A DNA stretch of 7,219 bases, taken from the NCBI GenBank assembly GCA_029287755.1, contig JARFQM010000122.1, forward strand, positions 1-7,219, read 5' to 3'. This document shows, piece by piece, positions 1 to 6,302 of the stretch (positions are counted from its first letter, which is position 1; the number at the start of each line of letters is the position of its first letter). The position numbers were made by a program, and so were the translations under genes. The notes below the pieces were generated by a model. It ran no database searches. It was not told the DNA's origin and saw only the letters and a list, made by a program, of their open reading frames with translations. The stretch comes from Desulfofustis sp. (GTDB lineage Bacteria > Desulfobacterota > Desulfobulbia > Desulfobulbales > Desulfocapsaceae).

Positions 1-78
1 GCCAAACAGGATTACCTCCGAGTAGAGGAAAATCCACATGCCAATTTTCACACCGGTTTTATCAATGGCCTTTTCCAT
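1..78 (-). CDS. ctaE: Cytochrome c oxidase subunit III, N-terminal fragment (cut by window edge)
   Basis: Only the first 26 codons are inside the window, starting with ATG at 78 and remaining open to base 1. They encode MEKAIDKTGVKIGMWIF followed by LYSEVILFG. The K-x-G-M-W-(I/L)-F-L-x-S-E-V pattern is the start of the first membrane helix of haem-copper oxidase subunit III (CtaE/CoxC), a non-catalytic subunit that stabilises subunit I. The start lies 2 bases after the subunit I stop codon, and an AAAGGA ribosome binding site sits in the last codons of subunit I, so the two genes are very likely co-transcribed and translationally coupled. The fragment is short, so the call rests on this motif plus its position directly downstream of subunit I. 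The helical-bundle protein continues beyond the left edge. Confidence 0.8.
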   Translation of the reverse strand, partial: MEKAIDKTGVKIGMWIFLYSEVILFG

Positions 79-80
79 AC

Positions 81-1712
81 CTATCCTTTGTTTTTTGCGG
101 CACGTGCAAGCACCCCGGAGAAATCGTACGGATATTCGAGAACCTTCGGTTCGTCGACGAAGTTGTGCAGTGGCGGCGGCGAAGGCACTGTCCATTCGAG
201 CGTGGTGCCGCCCCACGGATCTGCGCTCGCAGGTTCCCGTACTCTGAAAGAAACCCAAAGATTGATGAACATCAGCATGATGCCGATCACCATGAGGATG
301 CCTCCGAACCCTGCCAGGAAGTTGCCTGTTTCAAATTGCGGCAGATAATCATAATAGCGTCTCGGCATGCCCTGCATTCCGAGAATGAACATCGGAATGT
401 AGTGGAAGATGAAGCCGACTGTCGCCAGAACCGCGGCAATATAGGCCTTCTTGAAGTCGTACATGATGCCGAACATTTTCGGCCACCAATAGTGGAGACC
501 GGCGAAGAAGGCAAAGCCGGTGCCGCCGAACATGGTAAAGTGAAAATGGGCGACCACGAAGGTGGTGTCATGCACGTGGATGTCGGTGCCGGCCGCGCCG
601 AGCACCAGCCCGGTCAAGCCCCCGACGGTAAAAAGATAGATAAATATCAGCGCCATAAACAGCGGTGGCGTCATCAGAATCGAGCCTTTGTACATCGTCG
701 AAACCCAGGAAAACACCTTTACCGCCGTGGGAATGGCCACCAGATACGTGAGCAGCGAAAAGACAAAGACCGAAACATCGCTCATGCCGCTGGTATACAT
801 GTGATGGGCCCAGACCAGAGAGCCGGCGATGGCGATGGCCATCGACGACACGACGATGCCCTTGTAACCGAAGATCGCTTTTCTCGAGAACACCGGAATA
901 ATCTCTGAAATAATCCCCATGCCTGGAAGAATCATGATGTAGACGGCCGGGTGCGAGTACATCCAGAAAAGGTGCTGGTAGAGCAGCGGATCACCGCCTT
1001 TGGCCGGGTCGAAGAGGCCAATGTTAAGAAATCTTTCCAGAACCACCAAAACCAGAGTGATGGAGACCACCGGAGTGGCGAGGATCTGCACCCAGGCGGT
1101 GGCATAGATCGACCAGGTAAATAGAGGGATCTGCAGCCATCCCATTCCCTTGACCCGCATTCTATGAACGGTGGTCACGAAATTGAGTCCAGTGAGCATC
1201 GACGACATGCCCAGAATAAATGCCGCCGTTACCGTCAGTGAGACATTGGTTTCAGTGGTAACCGAAAAGGGAACGTAGAAAGTCCAGCCGGTATCGGCAA
1301 AACCATCTCCTGTGAACAGTGAGATCACCGCCAGCAGGCCGCCGAACATGTAGAGATACCAGGAAAACAGATTGAGCCGGGGAAAGAAGACGTCGTCGGC
1401 ACCAATCTGGATGGGCAGAAAAAAATTGCCGAAAATGGCGGGAATTGCCGGAATCACGAAAAGAAAGATCATGATCACCCCATGCAGGGTGAAAAAAGAG
1501 TTGTACACCTCCGGCGGCATGATCGTCTCGCCAATGAACATCAATTCCAGTCGCAGCGCCATGCCGAGGAAGACGGCCAGCACCAGCCAGAAGAACACAG
1601 CCCAGAGATACATCAGGGCCAGCCGTTTATGATCGTGGGTGAGCAGCCAGGCTTTGATTCCGGTCAGCCCGGCCGGTGATGGTGTCTCGTAAAATGATTT
1701 TACCTTTTCCAT
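81..1712 (-). CDS. ctaD: Cytochrome c oxidase subunit I, type A2 haem-copper oxidase
   Basis: This is the catalytic subunit of an O2-reducing, proton-pumping terminal oxidase: 543 residues with about 12 membrane helices, full length for the family. All metal ligands are visible: H77 and H391 for the low-spin haem, H389 for the high-spin haem, and H254, H303 and H304 for CuB. Y258 lies four residues after H254, as in the His-Tyr cross-link. H381-D382 match the Mg site, K332 the K channel, and N96, D107 and N114 the D-channel entrance. The helix VI motif is YSHPAVY (252-258), not GHPEVY. The usual channel glutamate is therefore alanine, with Tyr-Ser just before the histidine, which is the signature of type A2 oxidases. 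The C-terminus carries the typical WGGTTLEWTVPSPPP segment. The ATG at 1712 is 5 bases after the Sco stop. The electron donor and subunit II are not seen here. Confidence 0.97.
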   Translation of the reverse strand: MEKVKSFYETPSPAGLTGIKAWLLTHDHKRLALMYLWAVFFWLVLAVFLGMALRLELMFIGETIMPPEVYNSFFTLHGVIMIFLFVIPAIPAIFGNFFLPIQIGADDVFFPRLNLFSWYLYMFGGLLAVISLFTGDGFADTGWTFYVPFSVTTETNVSLTVTAAFILGMSSMLTGLNFVTTVHRMRVKGMGWLQIPLFTWSIYATAWVQILATPVVSITLVLVVLERFLNIGLFDPAKGGDPLLYQHLFWMYSHPAVYIMILPGMGIISEIIPVFSRKAIFGYKGIVVSSMAIAIAGSLVWAHHMYTSGMSDVSVFVFSLLTYLVAIPTAVKVFSWVSTMYKGSILMTPPLFMALIFIYLFTVGGLTGLVLGAAGTDIHVHDTTFVVAHFHFTMFGGTGFAFFAGLHYWWPKMFGIMYDFKKAYIAAVLATVGFIFHYIPMFILGMQGMPRRYYDYLPQFETGNFLAGFGGILMVIGIMLMFINLWVSFRVREPASADPWGGTTLEWTVPSPPPLHNFVDEPKVLEYPYDFSGVLARAAKNKG

Positions 1713-1717
1713 ATCAC

Positions 1718-2545
1718 TTATCCATGTTGCGATGATGCCTGGTCCGGATCATCGGGACCTTTTCTCCAGATGAAACGGACCAGGAAGAATACTGCCAGAC
1801 CGGCGAACAGAGCTAAGACGCCGACTTTAACCCCCTGAAAAAACCATTTATTGGTATCGGGATCGTAGTTAAAGCAGTAGTTCAAAAGCCGCTTTATCGA
1901 TCTCGCCGGCACCCCTTTGGCGGCCTCGGCAAGCGCAAGCTCTACGTCACCGGGAATGAATGTCCCGTACACATATTTGATTACTGTGCCATCGGGGGCC
2001 ACGGTAACCAACGTCGAAGGGTGGATAAACGTGCCGTCTCCCAGGGGCTTGAAGGTAAAGCCAATGGTATCGAGCACCGCCGCCACGTTTTCCTGGGTAC
2101 CGGTCAGAAACCGCCATTGCTCCTCGGGAAACCCCTCATACAGAAGTTTCACATAGTTGTTCTTGGCAGTCCGCGCATTTTCGGGTGTTTCGAGATGGTT
2201 AAAGCTCAGGGCGATTACCCCATAGTCGTCGCCTATCTCCATCTTCATCCGATTGATGGCCAGAGCCAGATTAGCCAGATTGGTGGGGCAGGAATTGGGA
2301 CAATAGAAATAAATGGGCAGCAGGATGGTGGGCTTGTCGATCAATTCGCCGAGGGTGACCGCCGCCCCATTTTCGTCGACGAACTCGGTATTCAGGGGCA
2401 GGAGAGCCCCGGTCTTTTCCTCAACCCAGACCGTTCCCTGCTCTTCAGTCTGGCCGGGTGTCGCGCTGGACTGGGCAGCTACAAGGCTCGGCGGGCCGAG
2501 TCCGCAGAGCGCAAGCAAGACAATTATAATGGGAAGCGTTTTCAC
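1718..2545 (-). CDS. Sco1/SenC/PrrC-family copper chaperone with C-terminal membrane anchor
   Basis: This thioredoxin-fold protein helps deliver or reduce copper for the oxidase, usually for the CuA site. Numbered from the GTG at 2545 (275 residues), it shows a signal peptide or N-terminal anchor at about 3-24, the copper motif YCPNSCP with C82 and C86, and the conserved distal H175 (FIHPSTLVTV). It then has the LLNYCFNYDPDTNKW segment found in oxidase-linked Sco proteins, and a C-terminal membrane helix at about 238-258. The catalytic domain should face the periplasm. The reading frame is also open to a TTG at 2560. I prefer GTG because it gives a standard basic n-region (MKTLPIII), although neither start has a well-placed Shine-Dalgarno. 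It sits 18 bases (GTG) or 3 bases (TTG) after the DOMON gene and 5 bases before subunit I, clearly one operon. Confidence 0.92.
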   Translation of the reverse strand: MKTLPIIIVLLALCGLGPPSLVAAQSSATPGQTEEQGTVWVEEKTGALLPLNTEFVDENGAAVTLGELIDKPTILLPIYFYCPNSCPTNLANLALAINRMKMEIGDDYGVIALSFNHLETPENARTAKNNYVKLLYEGFPEEQWRFLTGTQENVAAVLDTIGFTFKPLGDGTFIHPSTLVTVAPDGTVIKYVYGTFIPGDVELALAEAAKGVPARSIKRLLNYCFNYDPDTNKWFFQGVKVGVLALFAGLAVFFLVRFIWRKGPDDPDQASSQHG

Positions 2546-2563
2546 CTCGGGAGCCGGCAATCT

Positions 2564-3097
2564 CTATTGTACTGCTCCTGTGGAAAGGTTGACGGTTTTC
2601 TTCGCATTCTGCCTGTGCCGAGGTTTGAAACTGTCTCTGTCGGGGCCGAAGGCAAGCAACACAATCGTATCTCCATCGGCCGACAGCGCTGAGTCATACT
2701 TATCGCCGGAATCCATAGGGATGGTGAATTCTATGGTGGTCATCCCTCCGTCCTCGGAACCTCCCACCAGGGTCACATCGGAGGTGCCGCCCAGTTTCTC
2801 GTCGGCGGAGTGGCCCGTATTCTTGTCGCCGAAATGATCAACCACCTCTGCTTCACCGCCCTTGACGTAGCCAAGGATGTAATTACCGTCCTTCATCTTG
2901 TTGGTAGGATTAAAGCCGACCGCAACCCATCCTTTGGTTTTGGCGCTGACTTTGCCATGCAGGGTATCGCCATCAACCTTCCAGGCAAAAGTGACGCCTT
3001 TTGCCTCCACTTCATGCTCGTAAGTTGCACCCTGAGCGGCGTTAATCGCGACGAGACAGACGAGTACCAGGGTTAGACTGACAAATGTTTTTTTCAT
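2564..3097 (-). CDS. Secreted DOMON-domain protein, probable periplasmic haem b protein
   Basis: This 177-residue protein begins with a clear signal peptide (MKKTFVSLTLVLVCLVAI, cleavage about residue 23-24) and has one DOMON-type beta-sandwich domain over the rest. The family pattern is visible in GWVAVGFNP (57-65), MKDGNYILGYVKGG (68-81) and DHFGDKNTGH (87-96). It is also seen in the TTIEFTIPMDSGDKYD strand (120-135). In cytochrome-type DOMON domains a Met and a His bind haem b; M68 and H161 (KPRHRQN) are at suitable places, but this is an inference and has not been tested by alignment. No CxxCH haem c motif is present. The ATG at 3097 has an AGGAGAGGA site upstream. It is the first gene of the cox operon, 3-18 bases before Sco, so a role in electron transfer to, or haem/redox sensing for, the oxidase is plausible. 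The exact function is unknown. Confidence 0.85.
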   Translation of the reverse strand: MKKTFVSLTLVLVCLVAINAAQGATYEHEVEAKGVTFAWKVDGDTLHGKVSAKTKGWVAVGFNPTNKMKDGNYILGYVKGGEAEVVDHFGDKNTGHSADEKLGGTSDVTLVGGSEDGGMTTIEFTIPMDSGDKYDSALSADGDTIVLLAFGPDRDSFKPRHRQNAKKTVNLSTGAVQ

Positions 3098-3258
3098 GGC
3101 TGATCCTCTCCTTTTGTTTTGGCCATTATCAGATGCTTACACCACAAATACTAGATACATTTAGTAATACTTATTGCCCTAATTACAATAGCGAATTCTA
3201 AATATCGAGGTGGCCCTCAATGGGTCGATATGCTGGTTTCCAGTATCTTGAGTTATTT

Positions 3259-3278
3259 AGTAATGATAACCATTACCA
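3259..3278. promoter_or_regulatory. Fur-box-like operator
   Basis: Arms GTAATG (3260-3265) and CATTAC (3271-3276) form a perfect inverted repeat around ATAAC. Read as the 7-1-7 Fur consensus TGATAATnATTATCA, positions 3264-3278 match 13 of the 14 defined bases less one: only two Ts are replaced by C. Read as the classical 19-mer, 3259-3277 match 15 of 19. It is 161 bases upstream of the DOMON/cox start and 181 bases upstream of desulfoferrodoxin, so it could serve either promoter. Fur is the best fit; other Fur-family proteins are possible. Confidence 0.5.
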
Positions 3279-3350
3279 TTTTTCTAAATTTTTCCTTATC
3301 GCAATGTTTCGTGATTGCGGCCACTATTCCATTTATGTTTTACTCACCAG

Positions 3351-3378
3351 TTGTTAGACGATATTTCCTGAATAGAAC
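3351..3378 (+). promoter_or_regulatory. Weak candidate sigma70 promoter for desulfoferrodoxin
   Basis: TTGTTA at 3351-3356 and TAGAAC at 3373-3378 are separated by 16 bases; each hexamer matches 4 of 6 consensus positions. The location, about 80 bases before the start codon and on the correct strand, is reasonable, but matches this weak are expected by chance in AT-rich DNA. Confidence 0.2.
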
Positions 3379-3459
3379 TGCAAAGCAACCGACACATGTG
3401 AGGTCCGCTATTGCGGTGAGAGACAAGGCGGGCTGCCACAACTAACAGGAGGATGAAAC

Positions 3460-3834
3460 ATGCCACAAAGACTTGAAGTGTATAAATGCAAACTCTGCGG
3501 CAACATTGCTGAGGTGGTGACCGGCGGTGCGGGAGCGCTCGTCTGCTGCGGTCAGGACATGGTTCTGATGGAGGAAAACACGGTTGACGCCGCTCAGGAA
3601 AAACATGTTCCGGTGCCCACCAGGGTAAACGGCGGCTGGGAGGTCGCGGTCGGTTCGGTAGCTCACCCGATGGAAGAAAAACACTGGATCGAATGGATCG
3701 AACTGAACGTCAACACCATCAGCTACAAAGAATTTTTGGATCCGGGCCAGGAGCCCAAGGCCTTCTTCCCGGTCGATGCGGCCGAGGTGGATGTTCGTGC
3801 CTACTGCAATTTGCACGGTCTCTGGAAAGCCTGA
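3460..3834 (+). CDS. dfx: Desulfoferrodoxin, two-iron superoxide reductase
   Basis: This cytoplasmic enzyme reduces superoxide to hydrogen peroxide without making O2, using electrons from rubredoxin or similar donors. At 124 residues it is full length for the two-iron class. The N-terminal desulforedoxin-like domain keeps all four cysteines of centre I: C10 and C13 (YKCKLCG) and the C29-C30 pair (VCCGQDM). The C-terminal superoxide reductase domain keeps the centre II ligands H49 (in EKHVPV, with E47 and K48), H69, H75, C116 and H119 (AYCNLHGLW). A strong AGGAGG site at 3447-3452 lies 7 bases before the ATG. It is transcribed away from the cox operon across the shared 362-base region, which suggests joint control of oxygen-handling genes. 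A hairpin follows it. The family is typical of sulfate reducers and other anaerobes and supports a Desulfobacterota host. The gene is also called rbo. Confidence 0.97.
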   Translation: MPQRLEVYKCKLCGNIAEVVTGGAGALVCCGQDMVLMEENTVDAAQEKHVPVPTRVNGGWEVAVGSVAHPMEEKHWIEWIELNVNTISYKEFLDPGQEPKAFFPVDAAEVDVRAYCNLHGLWKA

Positions 3835-3859
3835 TCTCGGCCACGGTTCAACGTCTATT

Positions 3860-3900
3860 GATGGCGACTGCCCGGCCTGCGGGGCGTCGCCATTTCAGTT
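3860..3900 (+). terminator. Hairpin between convergent genes, likely terminator of desulfoferrodoxin
   Basis: ATGGCGAC (3861-3868) pairs perfectly with GTCGCCAT (3886-3893). The stem is extended inward by GCCC (3870-3873) with GGGC (3882-3885) past one bulged T, leaving a loop of about 8 bases. TTTCAGTTT follows on the plus strand, a weak U-tract. It starts 25 bases after the desulfoferrodoxin stop and ends before the stop of the convergent amphi-Trp gene, so it may act in both directions. Confidence 0.55.
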
Positions 3901-3905
3901 TCGGC

Positions 3906-4184
3906 TCACCTTATCTTCAGCGGGCCAGCCGGCGTTCTGGATCCTCCCAGCGGCCATTCAAGTTCGACCTCGAGCTTCATGGTAGTTTTCTTTTTACCCG
4001 TTTCTTTCTCGGCCTTAACTTCTACTTCAAGCTGCGAGGGTATCGACAGGTTGACAGTCTTTTTACCCCGCTCGAGCACGATCTCCCCCTTCTCGATTTT
4101 CTGGGCGATTTTTCTCAGCAGAGCGGCGGCCTCACCACTGCTCATTTTTTCCTCATTCTTGAACAACACAACTTCTTTACCCAC
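3906..4184 (-). CDS. Amphi-Trp domain protein, function unknown
   Basis: This 92-residue, highly charged protein matches the small amphi-Trp family: MGKEVVLFKNEEKMSSGEAA at the start, a Lys/Glu-rich amphipathic helix (about 15-33, AALLRKIAQKIEKGEIVL), then beta-prone stretches VNLSIPSQLEVEVKAE and TTMKLEVELEW with the conserved family tryptophan at W77. The last 15 residues are an unconserved tail. The biochemical role of the family is not established. The start is GTG at 4184. It is fixed by a strong AAGGAGG site 6 bases upstream; an ATG inside AATGCG is out of frame. The gene is 20 bases downstream of the DNA glycosylase gene on the same strand, so the two are probably co-transcribed. No signal peptide or membrane segment is visible, so it should be cytoplasmic. 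Confidence 0.85.
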   Translation of the reverse strand: MGKEVVLFKNEEKMSSGEAAALLRKIAQKIEKGEIVLERGKKTVNLSIPSQLEVEVKAEKETGKKKTTMKLEVELEWPLGGSRTPAGPLKIR

Positions 4185-4204
4185 CGCATTCCTCCTTTAA
4201 ACGA

Positions 4205-4765
4205 TCAGACTTCCTTGGTATGCCCCAACGCTACCAGAAGCACAGACCAGGCCTGAATCTTCTGAGACAGCGACAGCGTCGCCAGCGCCGGACTGGTTGA
4301 CGGGAGCCGGTGAAGCACAAATTTTCTCTTGTCAAGCGGCTTGGTTGTCAAAACGCGCTTCCTGAATTCAGCTTCTGCCACTGCACCGTTAAAAAATATG
4401 GTATGGATCAATCTGTTATTTTCAAAGAAATCATCGAACTCATTGATAATCATGGAATCTTTGCGAATTGACGAGTCAAGGCTGCCGTTCCTGCTGCAGC
4501 TCGTCAACACATCCCAGAGTGCAATCCGGTTTCTGTTCAGAAATCCCACACGCTCCCCGTACTCTCGCGTGTAATCAAATCCCAGCAGCTCACCCATGAT
4601 TGGCCAGAACCCGTTGTAGGGATGAGCGTAATACTGGTTTTTCTGCAACGAGGCCTGCCCCGGGAACGAGCCGAGCACCAGCACCAGATCCGCACCGGTG
4701 CAGACTGGCGGAAAGCCCACATTGACCCGGGCGGCTGACGATCTTGGTATATTTTTCGTGGTCAT
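4205..4765 (-). CDS. DNA-deoxyinosine (hypoxanthine-DNA) glycosylase, UDG superfamily family 6
   Basis: This base-excision repair enzyme would remove hypoxanthine, the deamination product of adenine, from DNA. The 186-residue length suits a single-domain UDG-fold enzyme. Visible motifs in order are GFPPV (17-21), LGSFPG (31-36) and QYYAHPYNGFW (44-54), with N51 as the likely catalytic Asn of this family. Then come IALWDVLTSCSRNGSLDSSI (81-100), FFNG (124-127) and LPSTSPA (154-160), which takes the place of the usual UDG motif 2 loop. This motif set fits the family-6 glycosylases better than the uracil-specific families; substrate is inferred from family. The ATG at 4765 is chosen, but its Shine-Dalgarno is poor (AGGA about 14 bases away), and an in-frame GTG at 4720 is possible. 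It is the first gene of a two-gene unit with the amphi-Trp gene and is divergent from fumarase. Confidence 0.9.
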   Translation of the reverse strand: MTTKNIPRSSAARVNVGFPPVCTGADLVLVLGSFPGQASLQKNQYYAHPYNGFWPIMGELLGFDYTREYGERVGFLNRNRIALWDVLTSCSRNGSLDSSIRKDSMIINEFDDFFENNRLIHTIFFNGAVAEAEFRKRVLTTKPLDKRKFVLHRLPSTSPALATLSLSQKIQAWSVLLVALGHTKEV

Positions 4766-4818
4766 CTGAGCGTGCGCTGTCCTGCCTGTTTTGCTGGGGT
4801 GCGCTTTGGTAAATGCAA

Positions 4819-4847
4819 ATTGCAGCCGGTTTGCTTATAGTTGTCAA
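4819..4847 (-). promoter_or_regulatory. Candidate sigma70 promoter for the glycosylase/amphi-Trp unit
   Basis: On the minus strand there is a perfect -35 TTGACA (4847-4842), a 17-base spacer, and a TGCAAT -10 (4824-4819, 4 of 6 matches). Predicted transcription would begin near 4812, giving a leader of about 45 bases before the ATG at 4765. The -10 overlaps an 11-base inverted repeat TGCAA-A-TTGCA (4814-4824), a possible operator. Confidence 0.45.
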
Positions 4848-4906
4848 AGAGAGGCGTTCTTCCTCCATGATACGCCAAATAGTAACCATTGACCCCAAGT
4901 GTTGTC

Positions 4907-6286
4907 ATGAAAAATAAAACCAGGATAGAACGAGACTCTATGGGCGAAGTCGTCCTGCCAGAATCGGCACTTTATGGACCACAGACCCAGCGGGCGCTGA
5001 ATAATTTCACCATCTCCGACCAGAAAATGGACGCCCGCTTCATCAGTGCTCTGCTCCTGGTCAAGCAAGCCGCTGCTGAAGCAAACCGTCATCTTGGACT
5101 TCTCCCCACAGCAAAAGCCGAGGCCGTCATCAGGGCCGCCGAGAGGCTTGCAGATGAAGAAATGATGTGCCATTTCCCCGTCCCCATGCTGCAGACCGGC
5201 TCCGGCACCAGCACCAATATGAACGCCAATGAAGTAATTGCAAGACTGGCGGAACTGGAAGGCATCGAGCTGTCTGCAAATGACGAAGTCAATATGGGGC
5301 AGAGTTCCAACGATGTGATTCCTTCGGCCCTGCACATCGCCTCGGCCATCCAGATCAGTACTGAAGTTATACCCGCCCTGACAGGATTGCGCCAAATAAT
5401 CGAGAGCGTCGCAGCCACTCATCGCCACGTGGTGAAAACGGGCAGGACCCATCTGATGGACGCCTTGCCCATCAGATTCGAGCATGAACTCAAGGCCTGG
5501 AGTTCGCAGCTTGGCGACAATATCGACCGGCTCACCACTTCTCTCAACCGCCTGAAAAAGATACCGCTGGGAGGTACCGCCGTCGGCAGCGGGGTCAACT
5601 GCGCCCCGGGATTTGTTGAACAGGCTTTGCAGGCCTTGAAGCGCCGCAGCGTGGTGGAATTCGAGTCGATGGACTCCGCCTACAAGGGGTTGAGCAGCAT
5701 TGACACGGTGCTGGAGGCTTCCGGCCAGCTCAAAACCTGTGCCGTAAGCCTGATGAAAATCGCCAATGACCTGAGGTGGATGAATTCCGGTCCGCACAGC
5801 GGACTGGCCGAGATCCGGCTGCAACCGCTGCAGCCCGGCTCATCGATCATGGTCGATAAAGTCAACCCGGTGATTCCTGAAGCGGTGTGCATGGCGGCTG
5901 CCCGGGTCATCGGCAATGATCTGTCGATAACCATCGCTGCTCAGTCCGGCAACTTTCAGCTCAACACCATGCTGCCGCTGGCCGCCAACGATCTGCTCAA
6001 CAGCGGGGAACTGATCGCCAACGCTTCCACGGCTCTGGGAGAAAAGGCCGTCGGCCCAATGGAGGTGCTGGAAGACCACATGGAGGAGCCGCTGTCGAAG
6101 ACCCCTGTGCTGGTCACCTCTCTCACCCCGCACATCGGCTATATGAAAGCTGCGGCCATCGCCAAGAAGGCGCGGGAACAGAACCGTCCGATACTTGAAG
6201 TGGCCCTTGAGGAAACGGATCTGGACCCGGAATTTCTTTCCAGATTGTTGGATCCACGCTATCTGGCCGATGGAGGAAGGGGCTGA
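4907..6286 (+). CDS. fumC: Class II fumarate hydratase (fumarase C type)
   Basis: This homotetrameric, iron-free enzyme interconverts fumarate and L-malate in the TCA cycle. Numbered from the ATG at 4907 (459 residues, normal length), it opens with the family start TRIERDSMGEVVLP and keeps LQTGSGTSTNMNANE (95-109), NMGQSSND (129-136), GRTHLMDA with the active-site His at 182, and the signature loop GSSIMVDKVNP (311-321) with catalytic Ser at 312. The following VIPEA, RVIGND and SGNFQLN segments resemble the fumarase branch that shares VIPE with aspartases. A 2-oxo-acid or aspartate lyase is therefore possible but less likely given LRWMNSGP and SLTPHIGY. The loop normally reads MPxK; here it is MVDK. 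An upstream in-frame TTG at 4889 would add six residues. Neither start has a clear Shine-Dalgarno; ATG is chosen because family homology begins just after it. It converges on the glycosyltransferase gene, 16 bases apart. Confidence 0.92.
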   Translation: MKNKTRIERDSMGEVVLPESALYGPQTQRALNNFTISDQKMDARFISALLLVKQAAAEANRHLGLLPTAKAEAVIRAAERLADEEMMCHFPVPMLQTGSGTSTNMNANEVIARLAELEGIELSANDEVNMGQSSNDVIPSALHIASAIQISTEVIPALTGLRQIIESVAATHRHVVKTGRTHLMDALPIRFEHELKAWSSQLGDNIDRLTTSLNRLKKIPLGGTAVGSGVNCAPGFVEQALQALKRRSVVEFESMDSAYKGLSSIDTVLEASGQLKTCAVSLMKIANDLRWMNSGPHSGLAEIRLQPLQPGSSIMVDKVNPVIPEAVCMAAARVIGNDLSITIAAQSGNFQLNTMLPLAANDLLNSGELIANASTALGEKAVGPMEVLEDHMEEPLSKTPVLVTSLTPHIGYMKAAAIAKKAREQNRPILEVALEETDLDPEFLSRLLDPRYLADGGRG

Positions 6287-6302
6287 ACCGACGCCGGATG
6301 TC

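Larger units (their letters stand above)
3098..3459 (+). other. AT-rich divergent intergenic region between the cox operon and desulfoferrodoxin
   Basis: This 362-base stretch separates two divergent units and is visibly richer in A and T than its neighbours. It should hold the promoters of both. It contains the Fur-like palindrome described separately, a 10-base direct repeat ATTTAGTAAT at 3159-3168 and 3255-3264, the 8-base palindrome CACATGTG near 3393, and a small CCGC-TATT-GCGG hairpin just upstream of the desulfoferrodoxin ribosome site. Two overlapping small plus-strand ORFs (3220-3357 and 3230-3445) lie here but have AT-rich third codon positions unlike the real genes, so I do not call them as genes. 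Confidence 0.6.

Noticed and set aside
165..908. Plus-strand ORF of 247 codons antisense to subunit I
   Set aside because: It lies wholly inside the strongly conserved oxidase gene, its product is rich in His, Arg, Glu and Gln as expected of a shadow frame, and it resembles no family I know.
2021..2692. Plus-strand ORF of 223 codons across Sco and DOMON genes
   Set aside because: It is antisense to two genes supported by clear motifs and a signal peptide, and shows no motif of its own.
3693..4256. Plus-strand ORF of 187 codons spanning the end of desulfoferrodoxin and the amphi-Trp gene
   Set aside because: It overlaps two well-supported genes in other frames and crosses the terminator hairpin.
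4844..5824. Minus-strand ORF of 326 codons antisense to fumarase
   Set aside because: The fumarase frame carries all family motifs across this stretch; the antisense product has low-complexity Gly/His/Gln composition and no recognisable domain.
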